Of a stretch of 46,013 bases of DNA, positions 30,565-39,605 are shown piece after piece (position 1 is the stretch's first letter; every line of letters starts with the position of its first letter). The stretch comes from a virus. Below the pieces are notes generated by a model, which was not told where the DNA came from, searched no databases, and was given only the letters and a program-made list of their open reading frames with translations. A program made the translations under genes and the position numbers. The stretch covers positions 1 to 46,013 of IMG/VR virus record IMGVR_UViG_3300044980_000068, one strand, 5' to 3'.

Positions 30565-31239
30565 ATGGCGATTATCTCTGATCTCGTTGCGGACGTTTTG
30601 AATAGGCTAGAGGAAGATCCAACAAATCCTATTTTTTGGGATGTCCAAGACGAGATCCGTGTGTTTCTTGCTGATGCCATGTTTGAAGCCTCATTGATTA
30701 CTGGTGAGCCGCAGATTCGGCAGACAACACCGTTGACACTTCTCGCCAATCAAACGCTTCAACCAATGCCGCCGAACGCACTGGCAATCTTGCGGATCGA
30801 CGGTCCCGGTAAAGTGGACAAAGTTTCGTGGTACGAGCTGGATAAAATGACGCCTGGATGGAGAAACGATCCGCCGTCCGACACGATCGACGCGTGGTTC
30901 CCGTTTGGATTGTCGCAATTTGGGATTCACCCGCAGCTTGAAGTCGAGCAGCAAGTTTTTGTGACTTACGTTTCAATTCCCGTACAGGTGCCGCGGCCGT
31001 ACACTGGCGCCGAACCTGTGAATTTTCAGGCTGAGTATTTAGAAGGATTCGTAGACAGTGCCACCCACGATGCGCGCACCAAAGAGGGCGGACAAGAGCT
31101 TTTGCAGTCGCTTGCGAATCTTGAACGCTATCTGACAAAGATGGAAGAATTGTCCAAATTTGGACTTCGCAAAGGGTCGCTCCGGTTTACGAAAGTTATG
31201 GGTGCGACCGCGAAGCAGACGGAAATCGAGATTCGCTAA
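30565..31239 (+). CDS. Head-tail adaptor / tail gatekeeper-like protein
   Basis: 224 aa. It begins with two helices (ISDLVADVLNRLEEDPTNPIFWDVQDEIRVFLADAMFEASLITG), then a beta section (LLANQTLQPMPPNALAILRIDG) and a C-terminal helix. This is the architecture of phage adaptor proteins under the portal. A palindrome copy (31151-31166) is read as LSKFGL. It pairs with the next gene, which has the same general plan. Confidence 0.5.
   Translation: MAIISDLVADVLNRLEEDPTNPIFWDVQDEIRVFLADAMFEASLITGEPQIRQTTPLTLLANQTLQPMPPNALAILRIDGPGKVDKVSWYELDKMTPGWRNDPPSDTIDAWFPFGLSQFGIHPQLEVEQQVFVTYVSIPVQVPRPYTGAEPVNFQAEYLEGFVDSATHDARTKEGGQELLQSLANLERYLTKMEELSKFGLRKGSLRFTKVMGATAKQTEIEIR
31151..31166. repeat. Dispersed palindrome, copy 12 (14/16)
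   Basis: TGTCCAAATTTGGACT, near the end of the adaptor gene at 30565. Confidence 0.8.
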
Positions 31240-31250
31240 AGTGGGGAACC

Positions 31251-32183
31251 GTGGGACTGCTGTACGCAAAAGATATTCTGGCCGATGCGAGCAAGGTTCT
31301 GCTCGATCCCATTGTAAATACGACGCTCTCCGGTTCGGTAACGGCGCCGTTCACGATTTTCCGGTCTACGATTTTCACCGATACAGATAGTTGCTATATC
31401 GGTGCGATGTTGATTGTTGATTTTGGGAATCTAAACCAAGAAATCGTAATGCTGACTCCGCCATTACTCGCTTTTCCTAACGATCCCTTTAGCGTGGGGT
31501 TTGCCAAGACTCATGCCGCCGGCGCGCCGGTCTATGCGCCTACGTTTCCAACCGGACAGACAGACCACCCTCTCTACACCCAAAGCGAAATGCTTCAGTA
31601 CCTTGCTGACGCGCAGAACGATTTTCTTTTGCAGACGCGCATGATTTATGCGGAGGCAATTATAAATGCCAGCATCGGCACGCGCGCCTACGCGCAGCCA
31701 TCGGATGCGATTCGTGTCGAGCGCGTGGAAGCAAACGGTGAAGAATTGTTCGCGACCGCAACGGCTGACTTGGACATGGAAGATCCGGGTTGGCAGGCAG
31801 ATACCGGAGGAGCGCTAAGTCACTATTTTTTGGACGAATTAAACACGGGACAGTTTGGCGTGAAGCCGCTGCCATCACAGCCTACGCCGATGACGTTGTG
31901 GTATTCGCAGCGCGCGCCGGCGACGATGCAGTTGACGGATAGTTTCTTGGTGCCGGATTCGTTCACGCGTTATTTGCGGTGTGGTGTGTTGTGGCGCGCT
32001 TTTAGTAAGGACGGAGAACAGAGGGATCCGTTACGATCTGAGTTTTATAAAAAGCGGTATGAGTTTGGGGTTGTTTTGGCGCAGAGATTTATGGAAAGAA
32101 TGGACATTCAAGATCCAAAGCAAACTTTAAATGTAGCGACTTATGAGCGTTTCCCGATTTATCGCAGTCTCTATGGAAGTTAA
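31251..32183 (+). CDS. Adaptor / tail tubular protein A-like protein
   Basis: 310 aa, GTG start after GTGGGGAACC. Two helical blocks (YAKDILADASKVLLD and YTQSEMLQYLADAQNDFLLQTRMIYAEAIIN) enclose a beta insertion. The C-terminal half has a YLRCGVLWRAFSKDGEQRDPLRSEFYKKRYEFGVVLAQRF helix, the same layout as podovirus tail tube A and adaptor proteins. The location just before the large tail protein fits. Confidence 0.5.
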   Translation: MGLLYAKDILADASKVLLDPIVNTTLSGSVTAPFTIFRSTIFTDTDSCYIGAMLIVDFGNLNQEIVMLTPPLLAFPNDPFSVGFAKTHAAGAPVYAPTFPTGQTDHPLYTQSEMLQYLADAQNDFLLQTRMIYAEAIINASIGTRAYAQPSDAIRVERVEANGEELFATATADLDMEDPGWQADTGGALSHYFLDELNTGQFGVKPLPSQPTPMTLWYSQRAPATMQLTDSFLVPDSFTRYLRCGVLWRAFSKDGEQRDPLRSEFYKKRYEFGVVLAQRFMERMDIQDPKQTLNVATYERFPIYRSLYGS

Positions 32184-32248
32184 CATAATAAGTAGTAAAC
32201 ATGGAGATGGAATGTTGCAAGTCGTAGGGATAAATTGGAAGGTTGGAA

Positions 32249-35200
32249 ATGGCAGATCCCAGGTTTCAGACTTTTAGCTCAAGTCTCCAGGACGCGGGAC
32301 TTGTCGCCCGGTACGCGAACGATCGCGCGCCTGATAAGAGCTTTGTCAATTTGCGAAACCTTGAGGCGCGGCAGGAAAACGCTATCAGCTCGCGCTTTGG
32401 CCGCAAACTTCTTACAACGAATTTGACGAATAATTTTCCGTTGCCGGGGCCGGTTCACACTCTCGCGCGCTTGAAGGCGTTGTTTGGGAATACCTACCGC
32501 TATGCGATGTCGGGCACGGGACTTTATCGGGCGACCGGCGATAATCCGCAGCAGTTTTTGCAAATAAATCAGGATCATCTTTTCAGCGGAAATCGTGTAA
32601 CGCCGATGGTTTACCGCCCGGATTTTTCATCGGTGCCGTATATGTTTTTTGCCGATGCGTTGCAGATGTTGAAGGATAACGGAACATTTTCAGATACAGG
32701 GACGGTGCCGACACAACAATGGGGAATATTTGCGCCGACAATTCCGCCAACGCTTGAGCTTGAGGCCACAGCATATTCGCCGTTTGACACTTTTGAGTTG
32801 AGCGAGTTCTCTCCGCCAAGTGTTTATTCCTACTCGAATCTAACTGGTTTGTCGCCGGTTACGATCGCTGCTGCGCCAACTGGCGCGGTGCGGATCTCGT
32901 TTTTTGGGCCGTGGCAGGTCACGATTACGACGACTTCTCCGCATGGCTTTGTTGTTGGTCAAGCGGTCACGATGGAAAATATTACCGATGCGAGTTTTGA
33001 TGGGACGTACATCATCGCGACAACGCCAAGCCCGACTACGTTTACTTATCTTCAGAACGGAGCTTTTGCCCCCGCGACCAGTGGAAGTGGAACGGTTTCA
33101 CTTCGATTGGTTCCGATAGTTTCCACGAATCTTCCGACTGGGATTCCCGCGGCTGGTGTGACAGCGGCAGTTCCGGCGAGCATGGCAAACATCGTAGTCG
33201 GAATGATTTTAGATATTGATAGCGGTGCTCAGTTTGAACAGGTGTTGGTAACAGCGATCACGGGAATAAACTTCACGGCTTTTTTCACAATGGCTCATGC
33301 GGCCGGAACGAGTGTGATTGTCAATTCAAGTCAAGGCACGGTTGCGGCGTCTACAGTCGCTACGCTGACGCGAGTGGGTGCTTTGGATTTGAGTGTCGTT
33401 GACGGTGCGCCGGCGCCACCTGCGACGACATACATAAACTTTTTTGCTGGTTTTGATGTGCCAACAAATGTATTTCCATTTGAAATCTTGTTTGATGTTG
33501 GAGACGGAAGTTTTACGGATACTTATAGCCGGGTGTACACACCGACTGCATTTGGACTTCAAAATTTCTTTGCACAGGCTGGATATACAGAAAATGGAAA
33601 GGCTGGACAGATCGGCCATACCTGGGCGGATGTGACAGCCTATCGGATAAGCATTACGACGAGTGGGCCGGTACAGTTCACGCTCGCGAGTATGTATCTT
33701 ACTGCTGCTGGTGGCCCTGATTCGAGTACTGGCGGAACATCTCCTTACGATTATCGCTATACGTATTTCAACATCAACACGGGTGCGGAATCGAATCCGT
33801 CAACGGTGTTGGCTGGAGATAATTTTGTTTCTCCGGTGATGCAGCCAATTCTTATTACGTGGACGGCATCTCCTGATCCGCAGGTGACTCACGTTCGTAT
33901 TTATCGGCGTGGCGGCACGCTTAATGATGGATGGTTGCGTGTTGCTCAAGTGCCGATTGGCATGACGTCCTACGTGGATAACTTTACGGATGCGGATATT
34001 GCGTCTGCGACGCCGCTGGATATCGACAACGATGTGCCGGTGACGAGTACCCTGTCTGTGCCGATTGATATTTTCTTGCAGGCTGGAGTAACGATTCCGG
34101 CCAACGAAGTTACGACCGTAGTTTTTACGGGTGCCGCAAGCACGGTTGTTTTTTATCCGAATCAGCAAGTGACCGTGGGCACTGAAGATAATCAGGAAGT
34201 GGTTTATTTGATTGCCGGCGGCACTGGACAATTCACCGCTTTTTTCCAGAATGATCATGAACCGGGGGCTGAATTTACAGCCAGTACGCGATGTGGAACG
34301 CCGGTAAATTTGGGGGCGATTGCGTATCAGCAGGCGTGGCTTGCCGGCGATCCCGCGAATCCGCATATTCTTTATTATTCAAAGCCGGAAAGCCCGGAAG
34401 CGTTTCCGCCGGAAAACACACTTGAAATTGGGACACCTGATCAGCCGATTATGGCGGTGATTTATTTCAGTGGTCAGCTTTTTGTATTCACAACGGCGAC
34501 GGTGTGGCTCATATTTGCGCCGGGGCCGAACATCCCGAATCCAATTCCAACTGGTGTGCGGCATGGCTTGGCGTCCAATTTTGGATGGGCCGCGGTTGAA
34601 GGTGGCTTGATTTATTACCAGTCTTTCGACGGAATTTATGCGTGCCAGGGTTTTGGTTCAACTTATATCAGCAAGGCAATTGAGTGGTTGCCGCGCGGCG
34701 ATAATTTGGGGCCGGTACTGCCATACGATTTGACGCAGCTAAATAATGTGCTCATGGCGTTCCGGCAGAACGAAGTATTTGTTTCCTATCCGCAAATTGG
34801 CGGCGGGCAGGGGCGCATTGCATTCGATACGACGTATCAGCGGTGGCGGAATGACGATGTAGGCGCCACGGCGATGCTCAACGAGCGCGACACGGACAAT
34901 CTGATCATCGGATTGCCGAATGGAAATGTGTACATCGATCGCGTGGGAGATTTTGACGACGGTGGATATGCAGGTGGAGTCCAGACAAAGATTCCGATTG
35001 CCTTTAATTTGCAGACGCCGGCAATGGATCAAAACTTCCTGAAAAACGAGAAGGTCTATCAGGAATTGACGTTGGACATCAACACAAACGGGCAAAACGT
35101 CACGGCCACATTGCTTTTTGATAACGGCCAAACGGTAGTGCCGATTTCCACGACCATCAATACTTCCGAGCGTGGGCAAGTGTGTCTGAATATTAATCAG

Positions 35201-35668
35201 GGTGCAGGCCAGCGATCGTTGAACGTGGCGTTGCTACTTACCGCGTCCGTAACGCAGGTTGTTGATTTATTTGAGTATCACATTCGTGCGGAAGTGGATG
35301 CCGAGCGCCGGCAGTCTTTTGACACCTATTGGCAGAAGTACGGCACGGATGAATGGAAAATGATGAAACAGGCGTGGCTTGAGTACGAGACGCCCGGCGG
35401 TCAGCCGATCACGTTCAATGTTTATTTCGATGGCAGCGCGACACCGAACACGCAGAATGGTTTTCCATTTACATTGCCGGCGGTAACTTTACGGACAACG
35501 AAGCGCTTGCGGTTTCCGCCCGTGAAGTTTAGTACAGTGAGGTTTATTGCCACGTCTCCGGGGGATTTCAAAATCTATACGGAGAGTTTCACGGAAATTA
35601 AAATGATTGCTCACGACAAGGGCTACTTCAAGTCGAAGCTGGATGATGCGCGGCCACAGGAGCAATAA
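32249..35668 (+). CDS. Large tail protein, tubular B / nozzle-like
   Basis: 1139 aa. GGAAGG lies upstream of ATG 32249. The chain is almost wholly beta. It opens with GRKLLTTN, ARLKALFGNTYRYAMSGTGLYR and contains blade-like repeats (VAYQQAWLAGDPANPHILYYSKPESPEAF, FSGQLFVFTTATVWLI, YFQSFDGIYACQGFG, VFVSYPQIGGGQGRIAFDTTYQRW) typical of the beta-propeller tail nozzle family of T7- and P22-like phages. Ig-like insertions sit in the first half. It would form the distal tail tube. One imperfect palindrome lies within it (34572-34587). Confidence 0.5.
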   Translation: MADPRFQTFSSSLQDAGLVARYANDRAPDKSFVNLRNLEARQENAISSRFGRKLLTTNLTNNFPLPGPVHTLARLKALFGNTYRYAMSGTGLYRATGDNPQQFLQINQDHLFSGNRVTPMVYRPDFSSVPYMFFADALQMLKDNGTFSDTGTVPTQQWGIFAPTIPPTLELEATAYSPFDTFELSEFSPPSVYSYSNLTGLSPVTIAAAPTGAVRISFFGPWQVTITTTSPHGFVVGQAVTMENITDASFDGTYIIATTPSPTTFTYLQNGAFAPATSGSGTVSLRLVPIVSTNLPTGIPAAGVTAAVPASMANIVVGMILDIDSGAQFEQVLVTAITGINFTAFFTMAHAAGTSVIVNSSQGTVAASTVATLTRVGALDLSVVDGAPAPPATTYINFFAGFDVPTNVFPFEILFDVGDGSFTDTYSRVYTPTAFGLQNFFAQAGYTENGKAGQIGHTWADVTAYRISITTSGPVQFTLASMYLTAAGGPDSSTGGTSPYDYRYTYFNINTGAESNPSTVLAGDNFVSPVMQPILITWTASPDPQVTHVRIYRRGGTLNDGWLRVAQVPIGMTSYVDNFTDADIASATPLDIDNDVPVTSTLSVPIDIFLQAGVTIPANEVTTVVFTGAASTVVFYPNQQVTVGTEDNQEVVYLIAGGTGQFTAFFQNDHEPGAEFTASTRCGTPVNLGAIAYQQAWLAGDPANPHILYYSKPESPEAFPPENTLEIGTPDQPIMAVIYFSGQLFVFTTATVWLIFAPGPNIPNPIPTGVRHGLASNFGWAAVEGGLIYYQSFDGIYACQGFGSTYISKAIEWLPRGDNLGPVLPYDLTQLNNVLMAFRQNEVFVSYPQIGGGQGRIAFDTTYQRWRNDDVGATAMLNERDTDNLIIGLPNGNVYIDRVGDFDDGGYAGGVQTKIPIAFNLQTPAMDQNFLKNEKVYQELTLDINTNGQNVTATLLFDNGQTVVPISTTINTSERGQVCLNINQGAGQRSLNVALLLTASVTQVVDLFEYHIRAEVDAERRQSFDTYWQKYGTDEWKMMKQAWLEYETPGGQPITFNVYFDGSATPNTQNGFPFTLPAVTLRTTKRLRFPPVKFSTVRFIATSPGDFKIYTESFTEIKMIAHDKGYFKSKLDDARPQEQ
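34572..34587. repeat. Dispersed palindrome, copy 13 (14/16)
   Basis: CGTCCAATTTTGGATG, inside the large tail protein gene. Confidence 0.7.
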
Positions 35669-35670
35669 AA

Positions 35671-36237
35671 ATGCCGGGAGCGCCACTAACATTTTCGTTT
35701 CAGTTGCTTACGCAGGCGGATCTTAAAGATCCGCAGCTTGGCAATTTGAATAATCAGCTTCGGCAGTTCTTTTTGGCGATTCAGAGTCGCTACGGAACTA
35801 TCGGCCCGGTGCAAATGTTTGGCGACATTGACATGCAGGGACACGTTTTACTTAACGTGGGGCCAACGATGCACACGGTGAGTTTGAAGAAGAAGGTTAT
35901 TGCGCCGGCCGCGCGTCCAAATTTGGACGCAGCCAAACCGCTGACGGCCGCTCCTTCGACATCGCCACCCGCGCCGGTATCAACGCTCACGGTGCCGCCG
36001 TTGGTCAAGGTCGTGGATCTGGACGGAAGGCACGCGCAGATTAGCGTGGGGCCGGGGGTAAAGTTCGGCGTGGCATACTCACGGCGGATTGACACGGTTG
36101 CGAAGTCGGCAACGGCCGATGAGTACGATTATTACGTTGATCCGAAGACTGGAATTTTGACAATGAGCAAGGGCGCGTTCGCCGATGCGAGTAACCTTAT
36201 TGCCACAGTGAGGACGAAAATTGCAGACGCAGCTTGA
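35671..36237 (+). CDS. Tail-region protein with in-frame palindrome
   Basis: 188 aa. The N-terminus (FSFQLLTQADLKDPQLGNLNNQLRQFFLAIQSRYG) is helical. The middle is a Pro-rich linker interrupted by a palindrome copy read as ARPNLDA (35914-35929). The C-terminus is beta-rich. Unrecognised; the location suggests a minor tail component. Confidence 0.5.
   Translation: MPGAPLTFSFQLLTQADLKDPQLGNLNNQLRQFFLAIQSRYGTIGPVQMFGDIDMQGHVLLNVGPTMHTVSLKKKVIAPAARPNLDAAKPLTAAPSTSPPAPVSTLTVPPLVKVVDLDGRHAQISVGPGVKFGVAYSRRIDTVAKSATADEYDYYVDPKTGILTMSKGAFADASNLIATVRTKIADAA
35914..35929. repeat. Dispersed palindrome, copy 14 (exact)
   Basis: Exact, with the 18-mer exact, in the Pro-rich linker of the gene at 35671 (read as RPNLDA). 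Confidence 0.95.
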
Positions 36238-36493
36238 AGTTGTGGCGCAAAATGAAGACCGCAAGGCTGGCATGTGGACGTTTACCGTCCGCGTTGTTGT
36301 TGGCATGGATAGCGGAAATTCCGAGACAGGCCCGGAAACTGTAATCGGCATCAGTAACGCATCCCTGAATGATCTTTATGGAGGGGATGCTGAGAAGTAT
36401 TTGTTGAGCATTAAGGATGAGCTGGTTCGAGACTTTGAGGTTGCGCGTGCGCTTCGCGCGAAGGTTGGCACATTAAAGGGGAGACGACTTTGA
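36221..36493 (+). CDS. Small hypothetical tail-region protein
   Basis: 90 aa from TTG 36221, overlapping the previous gene by 17 nt. A short beta/alpha chain (MWTFTVRVVVGM, LNDLYGGDAEKYLLSIKDELVRDFEVARALRAK). No motif recognised. Confidence 0.5.
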   Translation: MQTQLEVVAQNEDRKAGMWTFTVRVVVGMDSGNSETGPETVIGISNASLNDLYGGDAEKYLLSIKDELVRDFEVARALRAKVGTLKGRRL

Positions 36494-37083
36494 GCACTGA
36501 CACCGTTACCAATCCCCCGAACTGGAAATATCAAACCGACGACGTTCTGTTGCTGCCCTACGCTTCGGAAAACTTTCCTGATTCGTTGCTGCCTGAACTT
36601 TACATGATGTGCAAGCGCGACAAAACGATTGGTCTGATTTTTCCCGGACAGCCGAAAGTTGGTATGGGTGAATTTTGCGCTGCGCTTTGGGATAAGCCGT
36701 TATTGATTGGAATTTCCAAAGAGGAAAAGAAAATCTTGGGTTTTGCATGGCTGCATTCTGTTGAGGGTACGGAAAACGCGAGAAAGGGTGCGCTTGGTTT
36801 TGCATGTTTTCGAGAAGGGTGGGGTCGTCGCCGCAATCCGAAGATGGGACAAAAGATTCGCGAATTGACACGCTTGGCGCTTGGCTGGTGGTTTTGTGAA
36901 TTAGGGGTGCAGATTTTGTACGCAAACACATTGGCGACGAATCGGTTGACACAGGCTTTTGTGTCCGAATTTGGATTTAATCGCATTGGAACATTGCCGA
37001 AGTTTTTTTCGCGTGATGGTGCGTTGGTGGATTCGGTTTTGTTCTGCCTTGATCGCGATGCGTTTATGGGAGGCGCTGGATAA
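36490..37083 (+). CDS. GNAT-family acetyltransferase-like protein (gp13-like position)
   Basis: 197 aa from TTG 36490. The second half has a GNAT core: beta strands ILGFAWLHSV and ILYANTLATNR, the helix LTQAFVSEFGFNRIGT and the closing LPKFFSRDG. A protein of this fold (T7 gp13-like) is encoded at the same place in podoviruses, just before the ejection proteins. A canonical acetyl-CoA P-loop (Q/RxxGxG/A) is not obvious, so it may act structurally in the virion. A weak palindrome (36962-36977) lies in the SEFGF stretch. Confidence 0.6.
   Translation: MSTDTVTNPPNWKYQTDDVLLLPYASENFPDSLLPELYMMCKRDKTIGLIFPGQPKVGMGEFCAALWDKPLLIGISKEEKKILGFAWLHSVEGTENARKGALGFACFREGWGRRRNPKMGQKIRELTRLALGWWFCELGVQILYANTLATNRLTQAFVSEFGFNRIGTLPKFFSRDGALVDSVLFCLDRDAFMGGAG
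36962..36977. repeat. Possible degenerate palindrome, copy 15 (12/16)
   Basis: TGTCCGAATTTGGATT within the GNAT gene. May be a decayed copy or chance. Confidence 0.35.
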
Positions 37084-37718
37084 TGGGCGGACCTTCACAG
37101 TCAACGGAAACTACGCAGAATAATCTCACAACCGCCGAAACAAATTTGGCGAATACTGAGAATTCTAATGCGCAAACTTTATTTGGTGAGAGTAATCCTG
37201 GATTCCAAACAGCCGAAAATTATTATCAAGGACTTGCAAGCGGAAATCCTGCTGAAATTTTCAAACTAATTTCTCCGGCAACTTCGCAGATTTCCCAGCA
37301 GTCGGCAACGGCTGCGAATCAGATTAAACAGAACACGCCACGGGGTGGCGCGCAGAATCTCGCGCTGGCGCAGAATGATATTACTAAGGCTTCGCAAATT
37401 GGAAACCTTGCAACATCAGCGTATACCAGTGCGTTCCCTGCATTGGCGCAGATTGGTGGGTCTGGAATTGGATTAAGTACGGGACAGGCCAATACCGCCA
37501 TAAGCGGATTGAATGCGGCTAGTTCTAGTAATCAGGCTTTGGCATCGCAGCAGAATGCAGCAAAGGCTTCTACGATGGGATTCTTGGGGTCATTGGCTGG
37601 TGTTGGTGGATCATTGGGTGGTGCTGCACTCAGTGGTGGTGGAGCTTTAGGTGCTTCTGCGTTGGGTAAGCCGGGCACCAGTAGTGCGATACCTTCGGGC
37701 ACTACGGTACCAGGATAG
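37083..37718 (+). CDS. Internal virion protein B-like ejection protein
   Basis: 211 aa. Gln/Asn/Ala-rich helical chain (TTAETNLANTENSNAQ, QISQQSATAANQIKQNTPRGGAQNLALAQNDITKASQIG) ending in a Gly/Ala/Leu-rich hydrophobic stretch (GFLGSLAGVGGSLGGAALSGGGALGASALG). Small ejection proteins such as T7 gp14 have this make-up: a helical body and a membrane-inserting tail that forms the outer-membrane pore. Confidence 0.55.
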   Translation: MGGPSQSTETTQNNLTTAETNLANTENSNAQTLFGESNPGFQTAENYYQGLASGNPAEIFKLISPATSQISQQSATAANQIKQNTPRGGAQNLALAQNDITKASQIGNLATSAYTSAFPALAQIGGSGIGLSTGQANTAISGLNAASSSNQALASQQNAAKASTMGFLGSLAGVGGSLGGAALSGGGALGASALGKPGTSSAIPSGTTVPG

Positions 37719-37720
37719 GG

Positions 37721-37736
37721 CGTCCAAATTTGGACG
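37721..37736. repeat. Dispersed palindrome, copy 16 (exact)
   Basis: Exact, with the 18-mer exact; it fills most of the 27 nt between the stop at 37718 and the start at 37746. Confidence 0.95.
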
Positions 37737-37745
37737 CCGAAAATT

Positions 37746-39578
37746 ATGCCATCGAGCGGACAATCACTCGCACCACCGATGAACGCGCCGGAGCTACCAC
37801 AGGCTCCGCAGGGGGATACCCTTACCCCTCCGCCTACCCGTCCGCCTGAACCAATGCCGCGCGATGCTGGCGCTGGAGGAACAAGGGCTGGAATTCTCAA
37901 CGTCGCCGCCAACTTCATGCAAGGTTGGATGGGCGCGGTAAACAAAAGCGTTCAGCAAAAACAAATTGCCGCGAATCAGGAAGTTGCGAACGCACACGCG
38001 AATCTAACTTCGTCGTGGGTGAATTTTGAGAACGCGGCGAAAGATCCGCGTATCCCGTCAATTCAGAAAAAACTTCAAGGACAGGCACAGGCGGGTAGTG
38101 CGTTACAGCCAATTCTCACGAAATTCATGTCTGGTCAGCAACTTACGGACGACGAGCAAAAAGCGATTCAGGATTTACAGCAGCACGCGCTCGATCCGGA
38201 CGAACAGGCCGCACTTGCGAAATACCAGTCGGCGCAATCGGCATATCAGGGCGCGGCGTCGGCGTTTAAGAGTACTGCCGCGAAGTTTGTTGCACCGGAT
38301 CAACAGGGTGGTGGCGGGGTAAAGGGTGCAGCAAAGAAAGTCGGCAAGCAATTAACCGGCGGTGGATTGCCGGAATTTATCAGTTCGACTTATTTGAAGT
38401 CGCTGGATGCGTTGCCGCAGATGACGCCAAGTGGTGCCGGGCCGCGGGAACAGATGGAGCAGGGCCAGCTTGATGAATTCAATGCTGGTGCGTCTACGCG
38501 TAAAGCCGAACAGGATTTATTGAAACAGGAAGTGGATTTGCGTACCCAATTATCAAAGGCGGTCGCAGATCCAAATACATCAACGGATGAAGTGACTCGC
38601 CTTTCTGATCAGCTTGCCGCAGTACAGGGCAAGATTCGGACGCCGGGTGAAAAACTACAAGACACGCTCGCGAACACTGGAATTGGCGCACTCTCGAAGA
38701 TGAATGCAGGGACGCCAATTAAGGATATGACGCCAGCGGAACAGTCTTTTATTAATAAAACGTTTCCGCGTGACATCCCCACAAATATGTTCCAGATGTT
38801 TATGAAGCGGGCGAACGATGGTGAGCAGATTAAAGATCCGAAGACCGGCCAAATGCGGGCGTACACGACCGACGACGCGATGGCGGATAACGCGAAGTGG
38901 GAAGCCCGAATGCGCGCCGTTGAACGAGGGCCAAATGCAACACAGGAATTAATCAACGAGCTGAATACGCTCGCGAAGACGATTTATCCGAATGCTTCAA
39001 AAGAAGACCAGGCGAAGTGGGTTGCCGATCGATTGCGTCCATCGCCACAAGATAAGGCGGATGCGAAACCCGAAGATGTTAAGCCGCCAGAGGCGAATCG
39101 CTTCACACAATCGTCGCTATATTCGATGGTGCAGAATCATCCAGAATTATCGTATCTCGTTACCCATGATCCTAAGACCGGATATAAAATGTCGGACGCG
39201 CCGGATGTTGGTTCGCATTGGTTCTCAAAAGATGACCATCCAAACCCGGCAGGTGATCGCTTAAAGTTTATGGATTTGTGGGCGCAAGAATTGCAGAAGC
39301 GGGGCGCGCCGTCTGGATTTATTAAAGCAACGACAGGCGTTGACGTTGCGGCGCAAGGACAGGGCCAACAATTACAGCCGCCACCGAATAGCAATACACA
39401 GACCACAACGAATCAGCCAGCGAAGCCAACGGGAGCGGCGCAAAACGGGCAAATTAATTACTACAAAGGTGTCCCATATAAATTTGTGAATGGTCAGGGG
39501 TGGGTGAAGCAAAAGCCGGGAGTGACACCGCCGCCCGCGCCGGCCGCTGGTGCGCAACTACAGCCACCGCCGGGATAA
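37746..39578 (+). CDS. Internal virion / ejection protein
   Basis: 610 aa. ATG 37746 follows a palindrome; a ribosome binding site is weak. Mostly helical (residues ~45-300: long Gln/Ala/Lys helices) with a Pro-rich start (APPMNAPELPQAPQG) and a C-terminal short motif YYKGVPYKFVNGQGWVKQ between QLQPPP-type linkers. Position and composition match the second ejection protein (T7 gp15-like role). It would enter the host with DNA. Confidence 0.5.
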   Translation: MPSSGQSLAPPMNAPELPQAPQGDTLTPPPTRPPEPMPRDAGAGGTRAGILNVAANFMQGWMGAVNKSVQQKQIAANQEVANAHANLTSSWVNFENAAKDPRIPSIQKKLQGQAQAGSALQPILTKFMSGQQLTDDEQKAIQDLQQHALDPDEQAALAKYQSAQSAYQGAASAFKSTAAKFVAPDQQGGGGVKGAAKKVGKQLTGGGLPEFISSTYLKSLDALPQMTPSGAGPREQMEQGQLDEFNAGASTRKAEQDLLKQEVDLRTQLSKAVADPNTSTDEVTRLSDQLAAVQGKIRTPGEKLQDTLANTGIGALSKMNAGTPIKDMTPAEQSFINKTFPRDIPTNMFQMFMKRANDGEQIKDPKTGQMRAYTTDDAMADNAKWEARMRAVERGPNATQELINELNTLAKTIYPNASKEDQAKWVADRLRPSPQDKADAKPEDVKPPEANRFTQSSLYSMVQNHPELSYLVTHDPKTGYKMSDAPDVGSHWFSKDDHPNPAGDRLKFMDLWAQELQKRGAPSGFIKATTGVDVAAQGQGQQLQPPPNSNTQTTTNQPAKPTGAAQNGQINYYKGVPYKFVNGQGWVKQKPGVTPPPAPAAGAQLQPPPG

Positions 39579-39580
39579 CG

Positions 39581-39596
39581 CGTCCAAATTTGGACG
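39581..39596. repeat. Dispersed palindrome, copy 17 (exact)
   Basis: Exact, with the 18-mer exact, in the 27 nt between the stop at 39578 and the start at 39606. The flanks match copy 16. Confidence 0.95.
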
Positions 39597-39605
39597 CTGA
39601 AAAAT

